Below, one piece after another: positions 1 through 8,293 of a stretch of 64,000 bases of DNA. Every line of letters starts with the position of its first letter. Within the stretch, counting starts at the first letter, position 1. The stretch covers positions 124,001 through 188,000 of the forward strand of contig NZ_JACIEW010000002.1 in the NCBI RefSeq assembly GCF_014197055.1, given 5' to 3'. Both the position numbers and the translations under genes were made by a program. The notes under the pieces were generated by a model. The model ran no database searches. It was not told where the DNA came from and was given only the letters and a program-made list of their open reading frames with translations. Origin of the DNA: Devosia subaequoris. GTDB taxonomy: Bacteria > Pseudomonadota > Alphaproteobacteria > Rhizobiales > Devosiaceae.

Positions 1-3
1 GCG

Positions 4-252
4 GTGAATGCGGCCCTCGACTGGGCCGAACCTGCAGAACTCTACGCGGTGCTTGGCGCATTTCATGCGCGCAGCGCGCAATATTTCAGATTTTCCTCTG
101 CCGCAGAAGCGATCCGCTTCGCCATCGAGGACATGCCTGCCGCAGCCTTGCGCGGCATGGCCGTGGAAAGCGGCGACAACCGATATGAGGGACAACAGAT
201 CCGCGCGCTTTATGACGCGCAGGACTATCCCCTCGAGCGCGCAAAGCGCTGA
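4..252 (+). CDS. small hypothetical protein, tandem paralogue A (possibly 5' truncated)
   Basis: Reads as 82 residues from a GTG three bases inside the window, so the true start may lie upstream. I cannot name the family. Its core, RFSSAAEAIRFAIE, followed by an arginine-glycine turn and RYEGQQIRALYD, recurs in the next gene (RFNSAAKAIRFAMEQ, RYGSRQIRNLH), so the two are diverged tandem copies. There is no signal peptide or membrane segment; it is probably a small cytosolic alpha/beta protein. Function unknown; coding status rests on the conserved pattern shared with its neighbour. Confidence 0.6.
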   Translation: MNAALDWAEPAELYAVLGAFHARSAQYFRFSSAAEAIRFAIEDMPAAALRGMAVESGDNRYEGQQIRALYDAQDYPLERAKR

Positions 253-286
253 TACCCCGGCCAAGAGCCGGTAGAAAGACAGACTA

Positions 287-538
287 ATGAACATCGATAT
301 GCTGAATATGCCGGGGCAGCTTTTCCTCGGCACCAGTGCTGAATCAGCACGTGCCGCTGGCGCCAGGCGCTTCAACTCGGCCGCCAAGGCCATCCGCTTT
401 GCCATGGAACAGGCCGCGCCTGTCAGCCTGCACGGAGCGCAATTGTGTGTGGGTAATCGCCGCTATGGCTCACGCCAGATTCGCAATCTGCATCGGCAAT
501 TGGCCGATATCGGCCAAGCCCGGGGGCCCGGCCGGTAG
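287..538 (+). CDS. small hypothetical protein, tandem paralogue B
   Basis: 83 residues from ATG, 34 bases after the stop of its paralogue and in the same direction, so probably co-transcribed. It shares the segment RFNSAAKAIRFAME and the C-terminal RY-x3-QIRNL block with the preceding gene, but its C-terminus (ADIGQARGPGR) replaces the acidic DYPL ending. No membrane segment or signal peptide is visible. It ends six bases before the convergent rpsU stop. Function unknown. Confidence 0.6.
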   Translation: MNIDMLNMPGQLFLGTSAESARAAGARRFNSAAKAIRFAMEQAAPVSLHGAQLCVGNRRYGSRQIRNLHRQLADIGQARGPGR

Positions 539-544
539 GGCGTA

Positions 545-811
545 TCAGTTCCGCGCTGGCGCTGCGCCGGGGCGGCCAGTGGGGCGCGCGGGGCGCTTGG
601 GGCCGGCAATCAAACCTTCACGAATAGCCTGCTTACGTGCCAGCTTGCGGCTGCGGCGGATGGCCTCGGCCTTCTTGCGCACACGGGCTTCGGAGGGCTT
701 TTCGTAATATTTCCGGAGTTTCATCTCACGGAACACGCCTTCGCGCTGAAGACGCTTCTTGAGCACGCGAAGTGCCTGATCGACATTGTTGTCGCGGACT
801 TGAACCTGCAA
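545..811 (-). CDS. rpsU: 30S ribosomal protein S21
   Basis: Small-subunit ribosomal protein bS21, which binds near the 3' end of 16S rRNA and helps initiation. The 88-residue protein opens [20 protein letters not shown] and continues with the family's lysine/arginine-rich helices ([20 protein letters not shown]). Like other alphaproteobacterial S21 proteins it exceeds the roughly 70 residues of E. coli S21, through a Pro/Arg/Gly-rich tail (about residues 66-88). It is transcribed divergently from rpe across about 190 bases. The call is secure. Confidence 0.97.
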   Translation of the reverse strand: MQVQVRDNNVDQALRVLKKRLQREGVFREMKLRKYYEKPSEARVRKKAEAIRRSRKLARKQAIREGLIAGPKRPARPTGRPGAAPARN

Positions 812-999
812 AAACTATCCTAACTTTAGGTTGGCCTCACCAGATATGGGTGGGAATGGATGGCCGCTCGGCCATCCGGGGGCTGGGTTATCACCATTTG
901 CCCGGATGACCAAATCGGGATGTGGACAGCGCCCTGCCCTTGCCCAAAACCCATCTGCGCGCTAGAGCAGCCGCTATTCCCCCTCCGGCCGAGGTGCCC

Positions 1000-1683
1000 A
1001 TGACCGTGACCCGTCCGCTTCGCATAGCGCCCTCCATTCTTTCTGCCGACTTTGCGCGGCTGGGCGCGGAGGTGCAGGCGATTGCCGAAGCAGGCGCGGA
1101 CTATATCCATGTCGATGTGATGGACGGCCATTTCGTGCCCAATATATCGTTTGGCGCGCCGGTGATGAACGCAGTGCGCGGAGCGACCGACAAAATTTTC
1201 GACGTGCACCTGATGATCGCACCGACCGACCCCTATCTGAGCGACTTCGCCAAGGGCGGCGCCGATATCATCACCGTGCATGCCGAGGCGGGCCCACATC
1301 TGCACCGTTCGCTGCAGGCGATCCGGGCGCTGGGCAAGAAGGCGGGCGTGGCGCTCAACCCGGCAACCCCGGTCTCGGCGATCGAGCATGTGATCGACGA
1401 TTGCGACCTGGTACTGGTGATGAGCGTCAATCCCGGCTTTGGCGGGCAGAGCTTTATCCCCGAGAGCCTGAACAAGATCGCCCAGGCCAGGGCGCTAATT
1501 GGCGGCCGGGATATCGATCTTGAAGTCGATGGCGGTGTCACCGCTGACAATGCCCGCGCCATCGTCCAGGCCGGCGCCAATGTGCTGGTGGCCGGCTCAG
1601 CCATCTATGCCGGCAATGACCCGACAACTTATGCGGAACGGATCAGGACGATCCGCCACGCGGCAACGGGGATGGTGGTCTAG
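1000..1683 (+). CDS. rpe: ribulose-phosphate 3-epimerase
   Basis: Interconverts D-ribulose 5-phosphate and D-xylulose 5-phosphate in the pentose phosphate pathway, feeding ribose phosphate to the purine genes that follow. The 227-residue TIM barrel shows the metal and substrate motifs: [14 protein letters not shown] near the start, [25 protein letters not shown] and EVDGGVT. The ATG at 1000 is chosen because the protein then begins [14 protein letters not shown], as family members do; an in-frame upstream ATG at 922 would add 26 non-conserved residues. purB starts 68 bases downstream. Confidence 0.96.
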   Translation: MTVTRPLRIAPSILSADFARLGAEVQAIAEAGADYIHVDVMDGHFVPNISFGAPVMNAVRGATDKIFDVHLMIAPTDPYLSDFAKGGADIITVHAEAGPHLHRSLQAIRALGKKAGVALNPATPVSAIEHVIDDCDLVLVMSVNPGFGGQSFIPESLNKIAQARALIGGRDIDLEVDGGVTADNARAIVQAGANVLVAGSAIYAGNDPTTYAERIRTIRHAATGMVV

Positions 1684-1751
1684 TCGCGGCGTTGCGCGCG
1701 GCTTCCGCCCCTCATGACCTGAATCAACTCTGACCAATCAAGGCTAAACCC

Positions 1752-3083
1752 ATGATCCCGCGCTATTCCCGTCCCGAAATGGTGGCCAATTGGTCGGCCG
1801 AGAACCGTTTTGCCATCTGGTTCGAAATTGAAGCCCACGCCACCTCCAAGCTGGCCGAGCTGGGCGTGGTGCCCAAAGAGAGCGCCGACAAGATCTGGGA
1901 AGTGATGAATGCGCGCAAGGCCGAACGCGGCGATTATGGCTTCGACGTCGCCCGGATCGACGAGATCGAGCGCACCACCAAGCATGACGTCATCGCCTTC
2001 CTCACGCACTTGAGCGAAATCGTTGGGCCTGACGCGCGCTTCGTGCACCAGGGCATGACCTCGTCCGACATTCTGGACACCACCTTGTCGGTGCAATTGA
2101 AGAACGCCGCCGACATCCTGCTCACCGATATCGACGCGCTGCTGGCCGCGCTCAAGAAGCGGGCGCTGGAGCACAAGCACACCATCACCATCGGCCGCAG
2201 CCACGGCATTCATGCAGAACCGACTACCTTTGGGGTCAAACTTGCTGAAGCCTATGCCGAGTTCTCGCGCAACCGGGCGCGGCTGGTTGCGGCGCGCGAC
2301 GAAATCGCGACAGCGGCGATTTCCGGCGCCATCGGCACTTTTGCCAATATCGATCCGTCGGTGGAGGAATATGTCGCCGAACAGCTTGGTCTGTCGATCG
2401 AGCCGGTCTCGACCCAGGTGATCCCGCGCGACCGCCACGCCATGTTCTTTGCTACGCTGGGCGTCATTGCGTCTTCGGTCGAGCGCGTCGCCGTTGAAAT
2501 CCGCCACTTGCAGCGCACCGAAGTGCTGGAAGCCGAAGAGTTCTTCTCGCCCGGCCAGAAGGGTAGCTCGGCCATGCCGCACAAGCGTAACCCGGTGTTG
2601 ACGGAAAACCTCACCGGCCTTGCCCGCCTCGTGCGTGGCATGGTGACCCCGGCGCTGGAAAACGTCGCTCTCTGGCATGAGCGCGACATCTCGCACTCTT
2701 CGGTCGAACGCATGATCGGCCCGGATGCAACCGTAACGCTGGACTTTGCATTGGCACGGCTGACCGGGGTGCTCGACAAGCTGGTGGTGTATCCCGAAAA
2801 CATGCGCAAGAATCTCGACCTGCTCGGCGGCCTGCACAACTCCCAGCGCGTACTGCTGGCGCTGACCCAGGCCGGTTACAGCCGCGAAGACTCCTACGCC
2901 GCCGTGCAGCGCAATGCCATGAAGGTCTGGGAACATCGCGGTGACCGTGCTGGCCTGTTCGCTCAAAACCTCAAGGGCGATCCCGAAGTGACTCTGAACG
3001 AAGAGCAAATCGATGCCATGTTCGATGACGGCTATCATTTGAAACATGTCGATACGATCTTCGCGCGCGTGTTTGGCCCATGA
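1752..3083 (+). CDS. purB: adenylosuccinate lyase
   Basis: Splits SAICAR to AICAR and adenylosuccinate to AMP, two steps of purine synthesis. The 443-residue protein carries the fumarase/aspartase signature GSSAMPHKRNP around residues 272-282, the TSSD segment (HQGMTSSDILDT) and the SHGIHAEPTTFG region. Length is normal. It starts MIPRYSRPEMVANWS, as expected. Its stop overlaps the start of the next gene by four bases (ATGA), so the hydrolase at 3080 is probably translationally coupled to it. Confidence 0.97.
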   Translation: MIPRYSRPEMVANWSAENRFAIWFEIEAHATSKLAELGVVPKESADKIWEVMNARKAERGDYGFDVARIDEIERTTKHDVIAFLTHLSEIVGPDARFVHQGMTSSDILDTTLSVQLKNAADILLTDIDALLAALKKRALEHKHTITIGRSHGIHAEPTTFGVKLAEAYAEFSRNRARLVAARDEIATAAISGAIGTFANIDPSVEEYVAEQLGLSIEPVSTQVIPRDRHAMFFATLGVIASSVERVAVEIRHLQRTEVLEAEEFFSPGQKGSSAMPHKRNPVLTENLTGLARLVRGMVTPALENVALWHERDISHSSVERMIGPDATVTLDFALARLTGVLDKLVVYPENMRKNLDLLGGLHNSQRVLLALTQAGYSREDSYAAVQRNAMKVWEHRGDRAGLFAQNLKGDPEVTLNEEQIDAMFDDGYHLKHVDTIFARVFGP

Positions 3084-3631
3084 GGATTGCCGAAGCCGAT
3101 ATTCTGATCCTGCCGGGGCTGGGTGGTTCCGGCGAGGGCCATTGGCAGCTTCGATGGGCCGAGAAAATGTCCACGGCCGGAATTGTCGAACAGGCCGATT
3201 GGGACGAACCCGACCCCGACGACTGGACCGACACCATGGTTCAGGCCGTGGAGCTGGCCGAACGGCCAGTCGTGCTGGTTGCCCATTCGCTGGCCTGCAT
3301 TGCCCTGGTGCAGGCCGCAGGGCGCTTCCCGGAGGGCAAGGTCAAAGGGGCCTTTCTGGTCTCGCCGCCCGACATCGAGGGCAGCAAGGACGTGTCCAAG
3401 GAGGCGCGCGCCTTCGGCCTCGTGCCGCGCGATCCCCTGCCCTTCCCGTCCTTATTGGTGGTTTCGGACAACGATCCCTATTGCTCGTTGGAAGCCGCGG
3501 CTGACTTTGCCGGCGCCTGGGGCTCGGACTTCCACCAGGCCGGCAGTGCCGGTCACATCAATGTTCATTCGGGGCACGGACCCTGGCCCGAGGGCCTGCT
3601 GATGTTCACCCGTCTGATGCAGCGGCTGTAA
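3080..3631 (+). CDS. RBBP9/YdeN-family serine hydrolase (alpha/beta hydrolase)
   Basis: 183-residue single-domain hydrolase of the RBBP9 (YdeN-like) family. The catalytic triad can be read: Ser in VAHSLACIALV, Asp in SDNDPYC and His in the SAGHINVHSG segment, followed by the family's GPWPEG ending. The substrate of bacterial members is largely unknown. Its ATG overlaps the purB stop, so the two are likely one transcript, although no metabolic link to purines is evident. It converges on the DUF1476 gene across a terminator hairpin. Confidence 0.85.
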   Translation: MRIAEADILILPGLGGSGEGHWQLRWAEKMSTAGIVEQADWDEPDPDDWTDTMVQAVELAERPVVLVAHSLACIALVQAAGRFPEGKVKGAFLVSPPDIEGSKDVSKEARAFGLVPRDPLPFPSLLVVSDNDPYCSLEAAADFAGAWGSDFHQAGSAGHINVHSGHGPWPEGLLMFTRLMQRL

Positions 3632-3642
3632 GACGACAAAAA

Positions 3643-3664
3643 CCCCGCCGGTAATCCGACGGGG
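3643..3664 (-). terminator. intrinsic terminator of the DUF1476 gene
   Basis: A nine-position stem (one mismatch) with loop TAAT, followed on the minus strand by a run of five T. It lies between convergent genes and best serves the minus-strand gene ending at 3696. Confidence 0.7.
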
Positions 3665-3695
3665 TCGTTGCGATTTCGCAGGGAGGCGCTTGGCC

Positions 3696-4019
3696 TTATC
3701 CCTCGGCGGCGATCTGCTCGCTGGCGACAGCGACAAGGGTGAGCATCTTTTCCCGAATCACGGTTTCGGAGATGTCTACGCCCTTGGCCTTGAGATCGCC
3801 GGACACCTTGCGGAAGACGTCTTCGTCGCCGGCTTCTTCAAAGTCGGCGGCAACCACTTCGGCTGCATAGGCCTTGGCGGCCTCGGCCTCCAGGCTCATC
3901 AGCTCTGCAGCCCACAGGCCCAGCAGCTTGTTGCGGCGCGCTTCGGCCCTGAACTTCTTTTCTGCGTCGAAGGCGAACTTGGCTTCCTGGCCCTTCTTGC
4001 GTTCTTCGAACCCGCTCAT
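3696..4019 (-). CDS. DUF1476 protein, F1F0-ATPase zeta-type inhibitor
   Basis: 107 residues beginning MSGFEERKKGQEAKFAFDAE, the conserved N-terminus of DUF1476. In Paracoccus denitrificans this family is the zeta subunit, which inhibits ATP hydrolysis by the F1 sector (family knowledge). The protein is highly charged and predicted helical, with no signal peptide or membrane segment. It is divergent from purC across about 210 bases and has its own terminator. Family assignment is secure; the inhibitory role in this organism is inferred. Confidence 0.92.
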   Translation of the reverse strand: MSGFEERKKGQEAKFAFDAEKKFRAEARRNKLLGLWAAELMSLEAEAAKAYAAEVVAADFEEAGDEDVFRKVSGDLKAKGVDISETVIREKMLTLVAVASEQIAAEG

Positions 4020-4227
4020 GGTCTCTCCCGTTCGGTCTGAGGGCCGCTCCGGCGGCCGTTATCCTTGGACATAGGCGGTTCAGCGACGCAAATCAACGCT
4101 GGCGCGCGCGCCTGCGACCCGATGCCCATGATCGGTCGGCCTGACGGAAAGCGCTTGCTTTTTTGTGCCGTTCTGGCGCATGAAACGCCCCATTCCACCC
4201 TCGTTTTTTCCAGCAGCGGATTCGTCC

Positions 4228-4992
4228 ATGAACCGTCGACGCAAAATCTATGAAGGCAAGGCCAAGATCCTGTTTGAGGGTCCCGAGCCGGGCACCTTGG
4301 TGCAGTACTTCAAGGACGACGCCACCGCCGGCAACGGCGCCAAGCATGAAGTGATCGACGGCAAGGGTGTGCTGAACAACCGCATTTCCGAATTCGTCTT
4401 CTCCAAGCTCAACGATCTGGGCATTCCGACCCACTTCATCCGCCGCGTCAACATGCGCGAGCAGTTGATCAAGGAAGTCGAAATCATCCCGCTTGAAGTG
4501 ATCGTGCGCAATGTGGCCGCCGGTTCACTGGCCAAGCGCCTTGGTCTCGAGCCCGGGACGCGCCTCCCCCGCTCGATCATCGAATTCTGCTATAAGGACG
4601 ATGCGCTGGGCGACCCCATGGTCTCCGAAGAGCACATCACGGCCTTCGGCTGGGCCACCCCCGCCGAACTCGACGACATCATGAGCCTGGCCGTTCGCAT
4701 CAACGACTTCCTGACCGGCCTGTTCATGGGCGTCGGCATCCAGCTCATCGATTTCAAGATCGAATGTGGCCGCCTTTACGAAGGCGACATGATGCGCATC
4801 GTGCTTGCCGACGAGATCAGCCCGGATAATTGCCGTCTGTGGGACATCAAGACCCGCACCAAGATGGACAAGGATCGGTTCCGTGAGGGCCTTGGCGGTC
4901 TGGTGGAAAATTATCGCGAAGTCGCCCAACGCCTGGGCATTCTGGTTGAGAACGACAATGCGCTGACCACCGGTCCGCGCCTGGTCCAATAG
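4228..4992 (+). CDS. purC: phosphoribosylaminoimidazole-succinocarboxamide synthase (SAICAR synthetase)
   Basis: Joins CAIR and aspartate using ATP to form SAICAR. 254 residues starting [18 protein letters not shown]; the ATG at 4228 is preferred to one at 4165 because the family begins at the [10 protein letters not shown] segment. Signature regions [17 protein letters not shown] and [10 protein letters not shown] are present. purS follows 16 bases after its stop, so it opens a purC-purS operon. The substrate step lies between the products of purQ/purL and purB, all encoded nearby. Confidence 0.97.
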   Translation: MNRRRKIYEGKAKILFEGPEPGTLVQYFKDDATAGNGAKHEVIDGKGVLNNRISEFVFSKLNDLGIPTHFIRRVNMREQLIKEVEIIPLEVIVRNVAAGSLAKRLGLEPGTRLPRSIIEFCYKDDALGDPMVSEEHITAFGWATPAELDDIMSLAVRINDFLTGLFMGVGIQLIDFKIECGRLYEGDMMRIVLADEISPDNCRLWDIKTRTKMDKDRFREGLGGLVENYREVAQRLGILVENDNALTTGPRLVQ

Positions 4993-5008
4993 GTTTTTGG
5001 AGCGAACC

Positions 5009-5251
5009 ATGAAAGCGCGCGTCATTGTCACGCTCAAGAACGGCGTTCTCGACCCCCAGGGACAGGCCATAGAAGGGTCTTTGGCCGGCCTCGGTTTTGC
5101 CGGGGTTGCCGGTGTGCGCCAGGGCAAGGTGTTTGATCTCGAAGTGTCGGGAACCGATGAGGAAGCCGCACGTTCTCAAATCAAAGAGATGTGTGAAAAG
5201 CTCCTCGCCAACACTGTGATCGAAAACTACGCGATCGAAATCTCACCTTAA
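5009..5251 (+). CDS. purS: phosphoribosylformylglycinamidine synthase subunit PurS
   Basis: Small structural subunit of the three-part FGAM synthase; it bridges PurQ (glutaminase) and PurL (synthase). The 80-residue protein matches the family: MKARVIVTLKNGVLDPQGQA at the start and a C-terminal CEKLLANTVIENYAIEI strand. The ATG at 5009 is used rather than one 12 bases upstream because it sits seven bases after a GGAGC ribosome binding site. Its partners purQ and purL are separated from it by an acyltransferase and a small minus-strand gene. Confidence 0.96.
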   Translation: MKARVIVTLKNGVLDPQGQAIEGSLAGLGFAGVAGVRQGKVFDLEVSGTDEEAARSQIKEMCEKLLANTVIENYAIEISP

Positions 5252-5289
5252 CGCCTAACGGCTATAACTAACTCAATTCGCGCCGATCA

Positions 5290-5397
5290 ATGGCGCAGGA
5301 CCGTATGACTATGCGCAAGACCCAGATCGCTCTCACCGTCATGTTCTTCTCCTCGCTCGGCCTCCTGTTTGCCGCCTATGCCTCCGTGCCGGTCTGA
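5290..5397 (+). CDS. putative 35-aa single-span membrane peptide
   Basis: A short frame between purS and the acyltransferase. From ATG 5290 (or in-frame ATG 5305 or 5311) it encodes a basic N-terminus (RKTQ) and one hydrophobic stretch, IALTVMFFSSLGLLFAAYA, then SVPV and stop. That is the shape of a single-pass membrane peptide. No strong ribosome binding site precedes any of the starts, and I do not recognise a family, so this is tentative. Confidence 0.35.
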   Translation: MAQDRMTMRKTQIALTVMFFSSLGLLFAAYASVPV

Positions 5398-5514
5398 TCC
5401 GTTAGCCAAAATCTAACCATCAAGCATTTTCCTTAAGCCTGTTCCCAAGCCTTTATGGGACTGGTGAGGACTTGTCCCTATGCTGGCCTGCAATATGATT
5501 GCGAGGGCTCAGCG

Positions 5515-6579
5515 ATGGAAAAGACAAGGTTGAATTGGGTGGACATGGCCAAGGGCCTGTCCATCTTCCTGGTGGTGACCATGTATTGCGCGGCCAGTGT
5601 GGGCGAGGATACCGGCCAGACCGGCTTCCTGCACTGGACAATCGCCTTTGCCATGCCATTCCGCATGCCCGAGTTCTTCCTGCTTTCGGGGCTGTTTCTT
5701 ACCCAGGTGATCGGCCGCCCGTGGGCGGCCTTCGCCGACCGCCGCGTGGTGCACTACGCCTATTTCTATGCGCTCTGGGCACTGATCCACATTCTGTTCA
5801 AGGAAGCGCTGATCGGTCGCGATCCGACTGGCGCGGCTGCATCCCTCGCTATGGCGGTGGTGGAGCCATATGGCGTGTTGTGGTTCATCTACATGCTGGC
5901 CGTGTTCGGCCTGGTCGCCAAGTTCCTGCACGAGATCAAGGCGCCACAATGGGGCGTTCTAGGTGTGGCGGCCATTTTGCAGATGGCCAGCATTCATACC
6001 GGCAGCTATCTCGTGGACCAGTTCGCCGAGTATTTCGTCTATTTCTACGCCGGGGCCGTCTTCGCGCCACGCCTGTTCGCACTGGCCGACTGGACCGCGT
6101 CCCATGTCACAGCGGCACTCGGCATGTTGGTGGTCTGGGCGGTCGTCAATGCGGCTATGGTATTTTCGCCCGGCTTCCGCATGGACCCGGTCCATATCGA
6201 AATGGGCTGGGGCGCCCTGCCCGGCGTTCACCTGATTCTAGCGCTGGCCGGCGCGGCGGCGATCTGCATGTTGGCAGCTCTCCTTTCGCGCCTGCCCTTC
6301 ATGGACTGGCTGCGCTGGATGGGCACCAGGTCGTTGGTGATTTATGTCGCCTTCGTGCTGCCCATGGGTATTGCCCGCATAATTCTGCTGCGGCTGGGTA
6401 TTGAAGAGGCCAATGTGCTGAGCCTGCTCACCATGGCGGTCGCGATAATATCGCCGCTGGTTCTTTGGTGGGTGGTGCAGAAAATCGGCCGTGGCAAATT
6501 TCTGTTCGAGCGGCCGGCCTGGGCCCACCTGCCGGGAAGCCGAATCCGACCCGGCGCAAGCGCAGCCCCTGCCGAATAA
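5515..6579 (+). CDS. acyltransferase family membrane protein (acyltransferase 3)
   Basis: 354-residue inner-membrane protein with about ten hydrophobic segments. The N-terminus RLNWVDMAKGLSIFLVVTMYC matches the acyltransferase-3 (PF01757) opening, where the first helix follows a WxDxxKG motif, and RMPEFFLLSGLF is the conserved segment after it. Such proteins acylate extracytoplasmic glycans or lipids; the substrate here is unknown. ATG 5515 is chosen over an upstream start at 5455 on homology. It interrupts the purS-purQ order and ends in a strong bidirectional terminator. Confidence 0.82.
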   Translation: MEKTRLNWVDMAKGLSIFLVVTMYCAASVGEDTGQTGFLHWTIAFAMPFRMPEFFLLSGLFLTQVIGRPWAAFADRRVVHYAYFYALWALIHILFKEALIGRDPTGAAASLAMAVVEPYGVLWFIYMLAVFGLVAKFLHEIKAPQWGVLGVAAILQMASIHTGSYLVDQFAEYFVYFYAGAVFAPRLFALADWTASHVTAALGMLVVWAVVNAAMVFSPGFRMDPVHIEMGWGALPGVHLILALAGAAAICMLAALLSRLPFMDWLRWMGTRSLVIYVAFVLPMGIARIILLRLGIEEANVLSLLTMAVAIISPLVLWWVVQKIGRGKFLFERPAWAHLPGSRIRPGASAAPAE

Positions 6580-6582
6580 AAG

Positions 6583-6607
6583 AAGGGCCGGTTCAGCACC
6601 GGCCCTT
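6583..6607. terminator. bidirectional intrinsic terminator
   Basis: Perfect 10-bp stem (AAGGGCCGGT with its complement) around a five-base loop, with T-rich tracts on both sides. It separates the convergent acyltransferase gene and the 52-aa minus-strand gene. Confidence 0.85.
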
Positions 6608-6624
6608 TTCTTGTCGTTTGCCGG

Positions 6625-6783
6625 TCAATCCGGCGCCTTGAAGATCGAAGGCACGATGGGTCGAACGCGTGGCAGCTTGACCGGTCGCGTTTGCGGCTTC
6701 ATGTCGGTTGCCAGATGCGGCTTGCCATCCTCGCCCCGGATGGTCATCGGCTTGTCTGCGGACGACGAAGACTGTGTCTGCAT
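6625..6783 (-). CDS. 52-aa proline- and lysine-rich hypothetical protein
   Basis: A small gene opposite to its pur neighbours. From ATG 6783 it encodes MQTQSSSSADKPMTIRGEDG and ends RVRPIVPSIFKAPD. A GGGAGG ribosome binding site sits seven bases before this ATG, and a strong terminator follows the stop; both support a real gene. The composition (Pro, Lys, Ser) suggests a disordered cytosolic peptide. An alternative in-frame ATG at 6789 would add two residues. No family recognised. It diverges from purQ across a repeat-containing promoter region. Confidence 0.6.
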   Translation of the reverse strand: MQTQSSSSADKPMTIRGEDGKPHLATDMKPQTRPVKLPRVRPIVPSIFKAPD

Positions 6784-6810
6784 GTTCATTCCTCCCAATG
6801 TTGCCATGCT

Positions 6811-6856
6811 GTTCCAACGCCCATAATGTGGCAAAGTTCCAACCAATCGCCACATT
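6811..6856. promoter_or_regulatory. operator-like repeats between the 52-aa gene and purQ
   Basis: An inverted repeat AATGTGGC / GCCACATT (6825-6832 and 6849-6856) and, interleaved with it, a direct repeat GTTCCAAC (6811-6818 and 6836-6843) with 25-base periodicity. The placement between divergent genes suggests a regulator site. No regulator is identified. Confidence 0.4.
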
Positions 6857-6958
6857 GTGCGGGCATTTCGCCACCTGCCCGCGTGCGGGCCCTTGCCTTT
6901 TCGGGCCAGAGACACCACAAGGGCCTCGCGCATCCCTGACAGATATAAGGATTGACCG

Positions 6959-7627
6959 ATGAAGGCCGCTGTCATCGTGTTTCCGGGCCTCAATCGTGAC
7001 CGCGACATGATCGCGGCGCTGACCAAGATCGGAGGCGAAAAGCCGTCCGTGGTCTGGCATCAGGATACCGATATTCCCGATGCCGACCTGATCGTGATCC
7101 CCGGCGGCTTCTCTTATGGCGACTATCTGCGCTGCGGCGCCATCGCCGCCCGCTCGCCCATCATGGACAAGCTGCGCGAGCGCGCGGCCAAGGGCACCAG
7201 GGTGCTCGGCGTCTGCAATGGCTTTCAGATCCTGATCGAGGCCGGGCTGCTGCCAGGCGCGCTGATGCGCAATAATTCGCTCAAATTCGTCTGCCGCGAG
7301 GTCAAGCTCGAGGTCACCAATGCAGACACCGACTTTACCCGCGGCTACACCAAGGGCCAGATCATCCGCTGCCCGGTGGCCCATCACGATGGCAATTACT
7401 TCGCCGACGCCGAGACCCTGAAGATCCTGGAAGGCGACGGGCGCGTGGCCTTCCGCTATGCCGAGGGCACCAATCCCAATGGCTCGATCAACGACATTGC
7501 CGGTATCCTGAACGAGCAGAAGAACGTACTTGGCCTGATGCCGCACCCGGAAAACCTGATCGAAAGCGCCCATGGCGGCGATGATGGACGCGCCCTGTTC
7601 GCCTCGGCGCTCAGGCAGGTGGCGTGA
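6959..7627 (+). CDS. purQ: phosphoribosylformylglycinamidine synthase subunit PurQ (glutaminase)
   Basis: Class I glutamine amidotransferase that supplies ammonia to PurL. The 222-residue protein has the nucleophile Cys86 in GVCNGFQIL, and the His-Glu pair in [10 protein letters not shown] near residue 200. The N-terminus [16 protein letters not shown] is typical. Its last codon and stop overlap the GTG start of the next membrane protein gene, so the two are translationally coupled. It works with PurS and PurL encoded on either side. Confidence 0.97.
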   Translation: MKAAVIVFPGLNRDRDMIAALTKIGGEKPSVVWHQDTDIPDADLIVIPGGFSYGDYLRCGAIAARSPIMDKLRERAAKGTRVLGVCNGFQILIEAGLLPGALMRNNSLKFVCREVKLEVTNADTDFTRGYTKGQIIRCPVAHHDGNYFADAETLKILEGDGRVAFRYAEGTNPNGSINDIAGILNEQKNVLGLMPHPENLIESAHGGDDGRALFASALRQVA

Positions 7628-8271
7628 TCCAGTCGATGCTGAACCGCGCGCTGACATGGGCGGGCCTGATTCTCGGGCTGGTCGCGCTCGGCCTGCAATT
7701 CTCCATCTCCATTCCGGCCTATATGGCCAATGGCATGAGCCTGCCGGCGGCGCTGGTGCAGTTCTTCAGCTTTTTCACCATTCTGACCAATATCGCGATC
7801 ACGCTGATCTATCTGTCGGCGCTGGCTGGATGGTCCTGGCTCAACTGGTTCCGCACGCCGAAAACCCGGGCGATGATGACCGGGGTGATGATGCTGGTGA
7901 TGATCTTCTATCACGTGCTGCTGCGGCCGGTCTGGGAACCCCAGGGGCTGTTTCTGGTCTGCGACTACCTGTTGCACTACGCCACGCCGATCCTGTTCGC
8001 GCTGTGGTGGGGCCTGACGCAAAGACATGGGACCGTCGACTATCCAGATGCCCCCTCCATGCTGGTGCCGCCGCTGATCTATCTCGCCTATGTCATGGCG
8101 CGCGGCGCCCTGACCAACGCCTATCCATACCCTACGCTCAACGCCTTCGAGCTGGGCTATGGGCAGGTCGCCATCAATGTGGTGCTGGTCGCTGTCGGCC
8201 TTTCCATCCTCTACCTGATCACCATCGGCATCGACCGCGCCCTGGCGCGGCGCCGGGCCGCCATTTCCTGA
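7624..8271 (+). CDS. Pr6Pr-family integral membrane protein
   Basis: 215 residues with six hydrophobic helices: residues about 8-28, 42-65, 80-98, 105-125, 140-155 and 180-205. The segment [14 protein letters not shown] and a following [13 protein letters not shown] loop match the Pr6Pr (FAR-17a/AIG1-like) membrane family, whose eukaryotic relatives hydrolyse fatty-acid esters of hydroxy fatty acids. No activity is established for bacterial members. The GTG start overlaps the purQ stop and purL starts 22 bases after its stop, so it is embedded in the purQ-purL transcript. Confidence 0.75.
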   Translation: MIQSMLNRALTWAGLILGLVALGLQFSISIPAYMANGMSLPAALVQFFSFFTILTNIAITLIYLSALAGWSWLNWFRTPKTRAMMTGVMMLVMIFYHVLLRPVWEPQGLFLVCDYLLHYATPILFALWWGLTQRHGTVDYPDAPSMLVPPLIYLAYVMARGALTNAYPYPTLNAFELGYGQVAINVVLVAVGLSILYLITIGIDRALARRRAAIS

Positions 8272-8293
8272 CCCCTCCCGCAGGACCGTCCTG

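Noticed and set aside
1680-3047. Long open frame on the minus strand opposite purB (455 codons)
   Set aside because: It mirrors purB codon by codon, has Arg/His/Gly-rich composition without motifs, and lacks a ribosome binding site. High-GC shadow frame.
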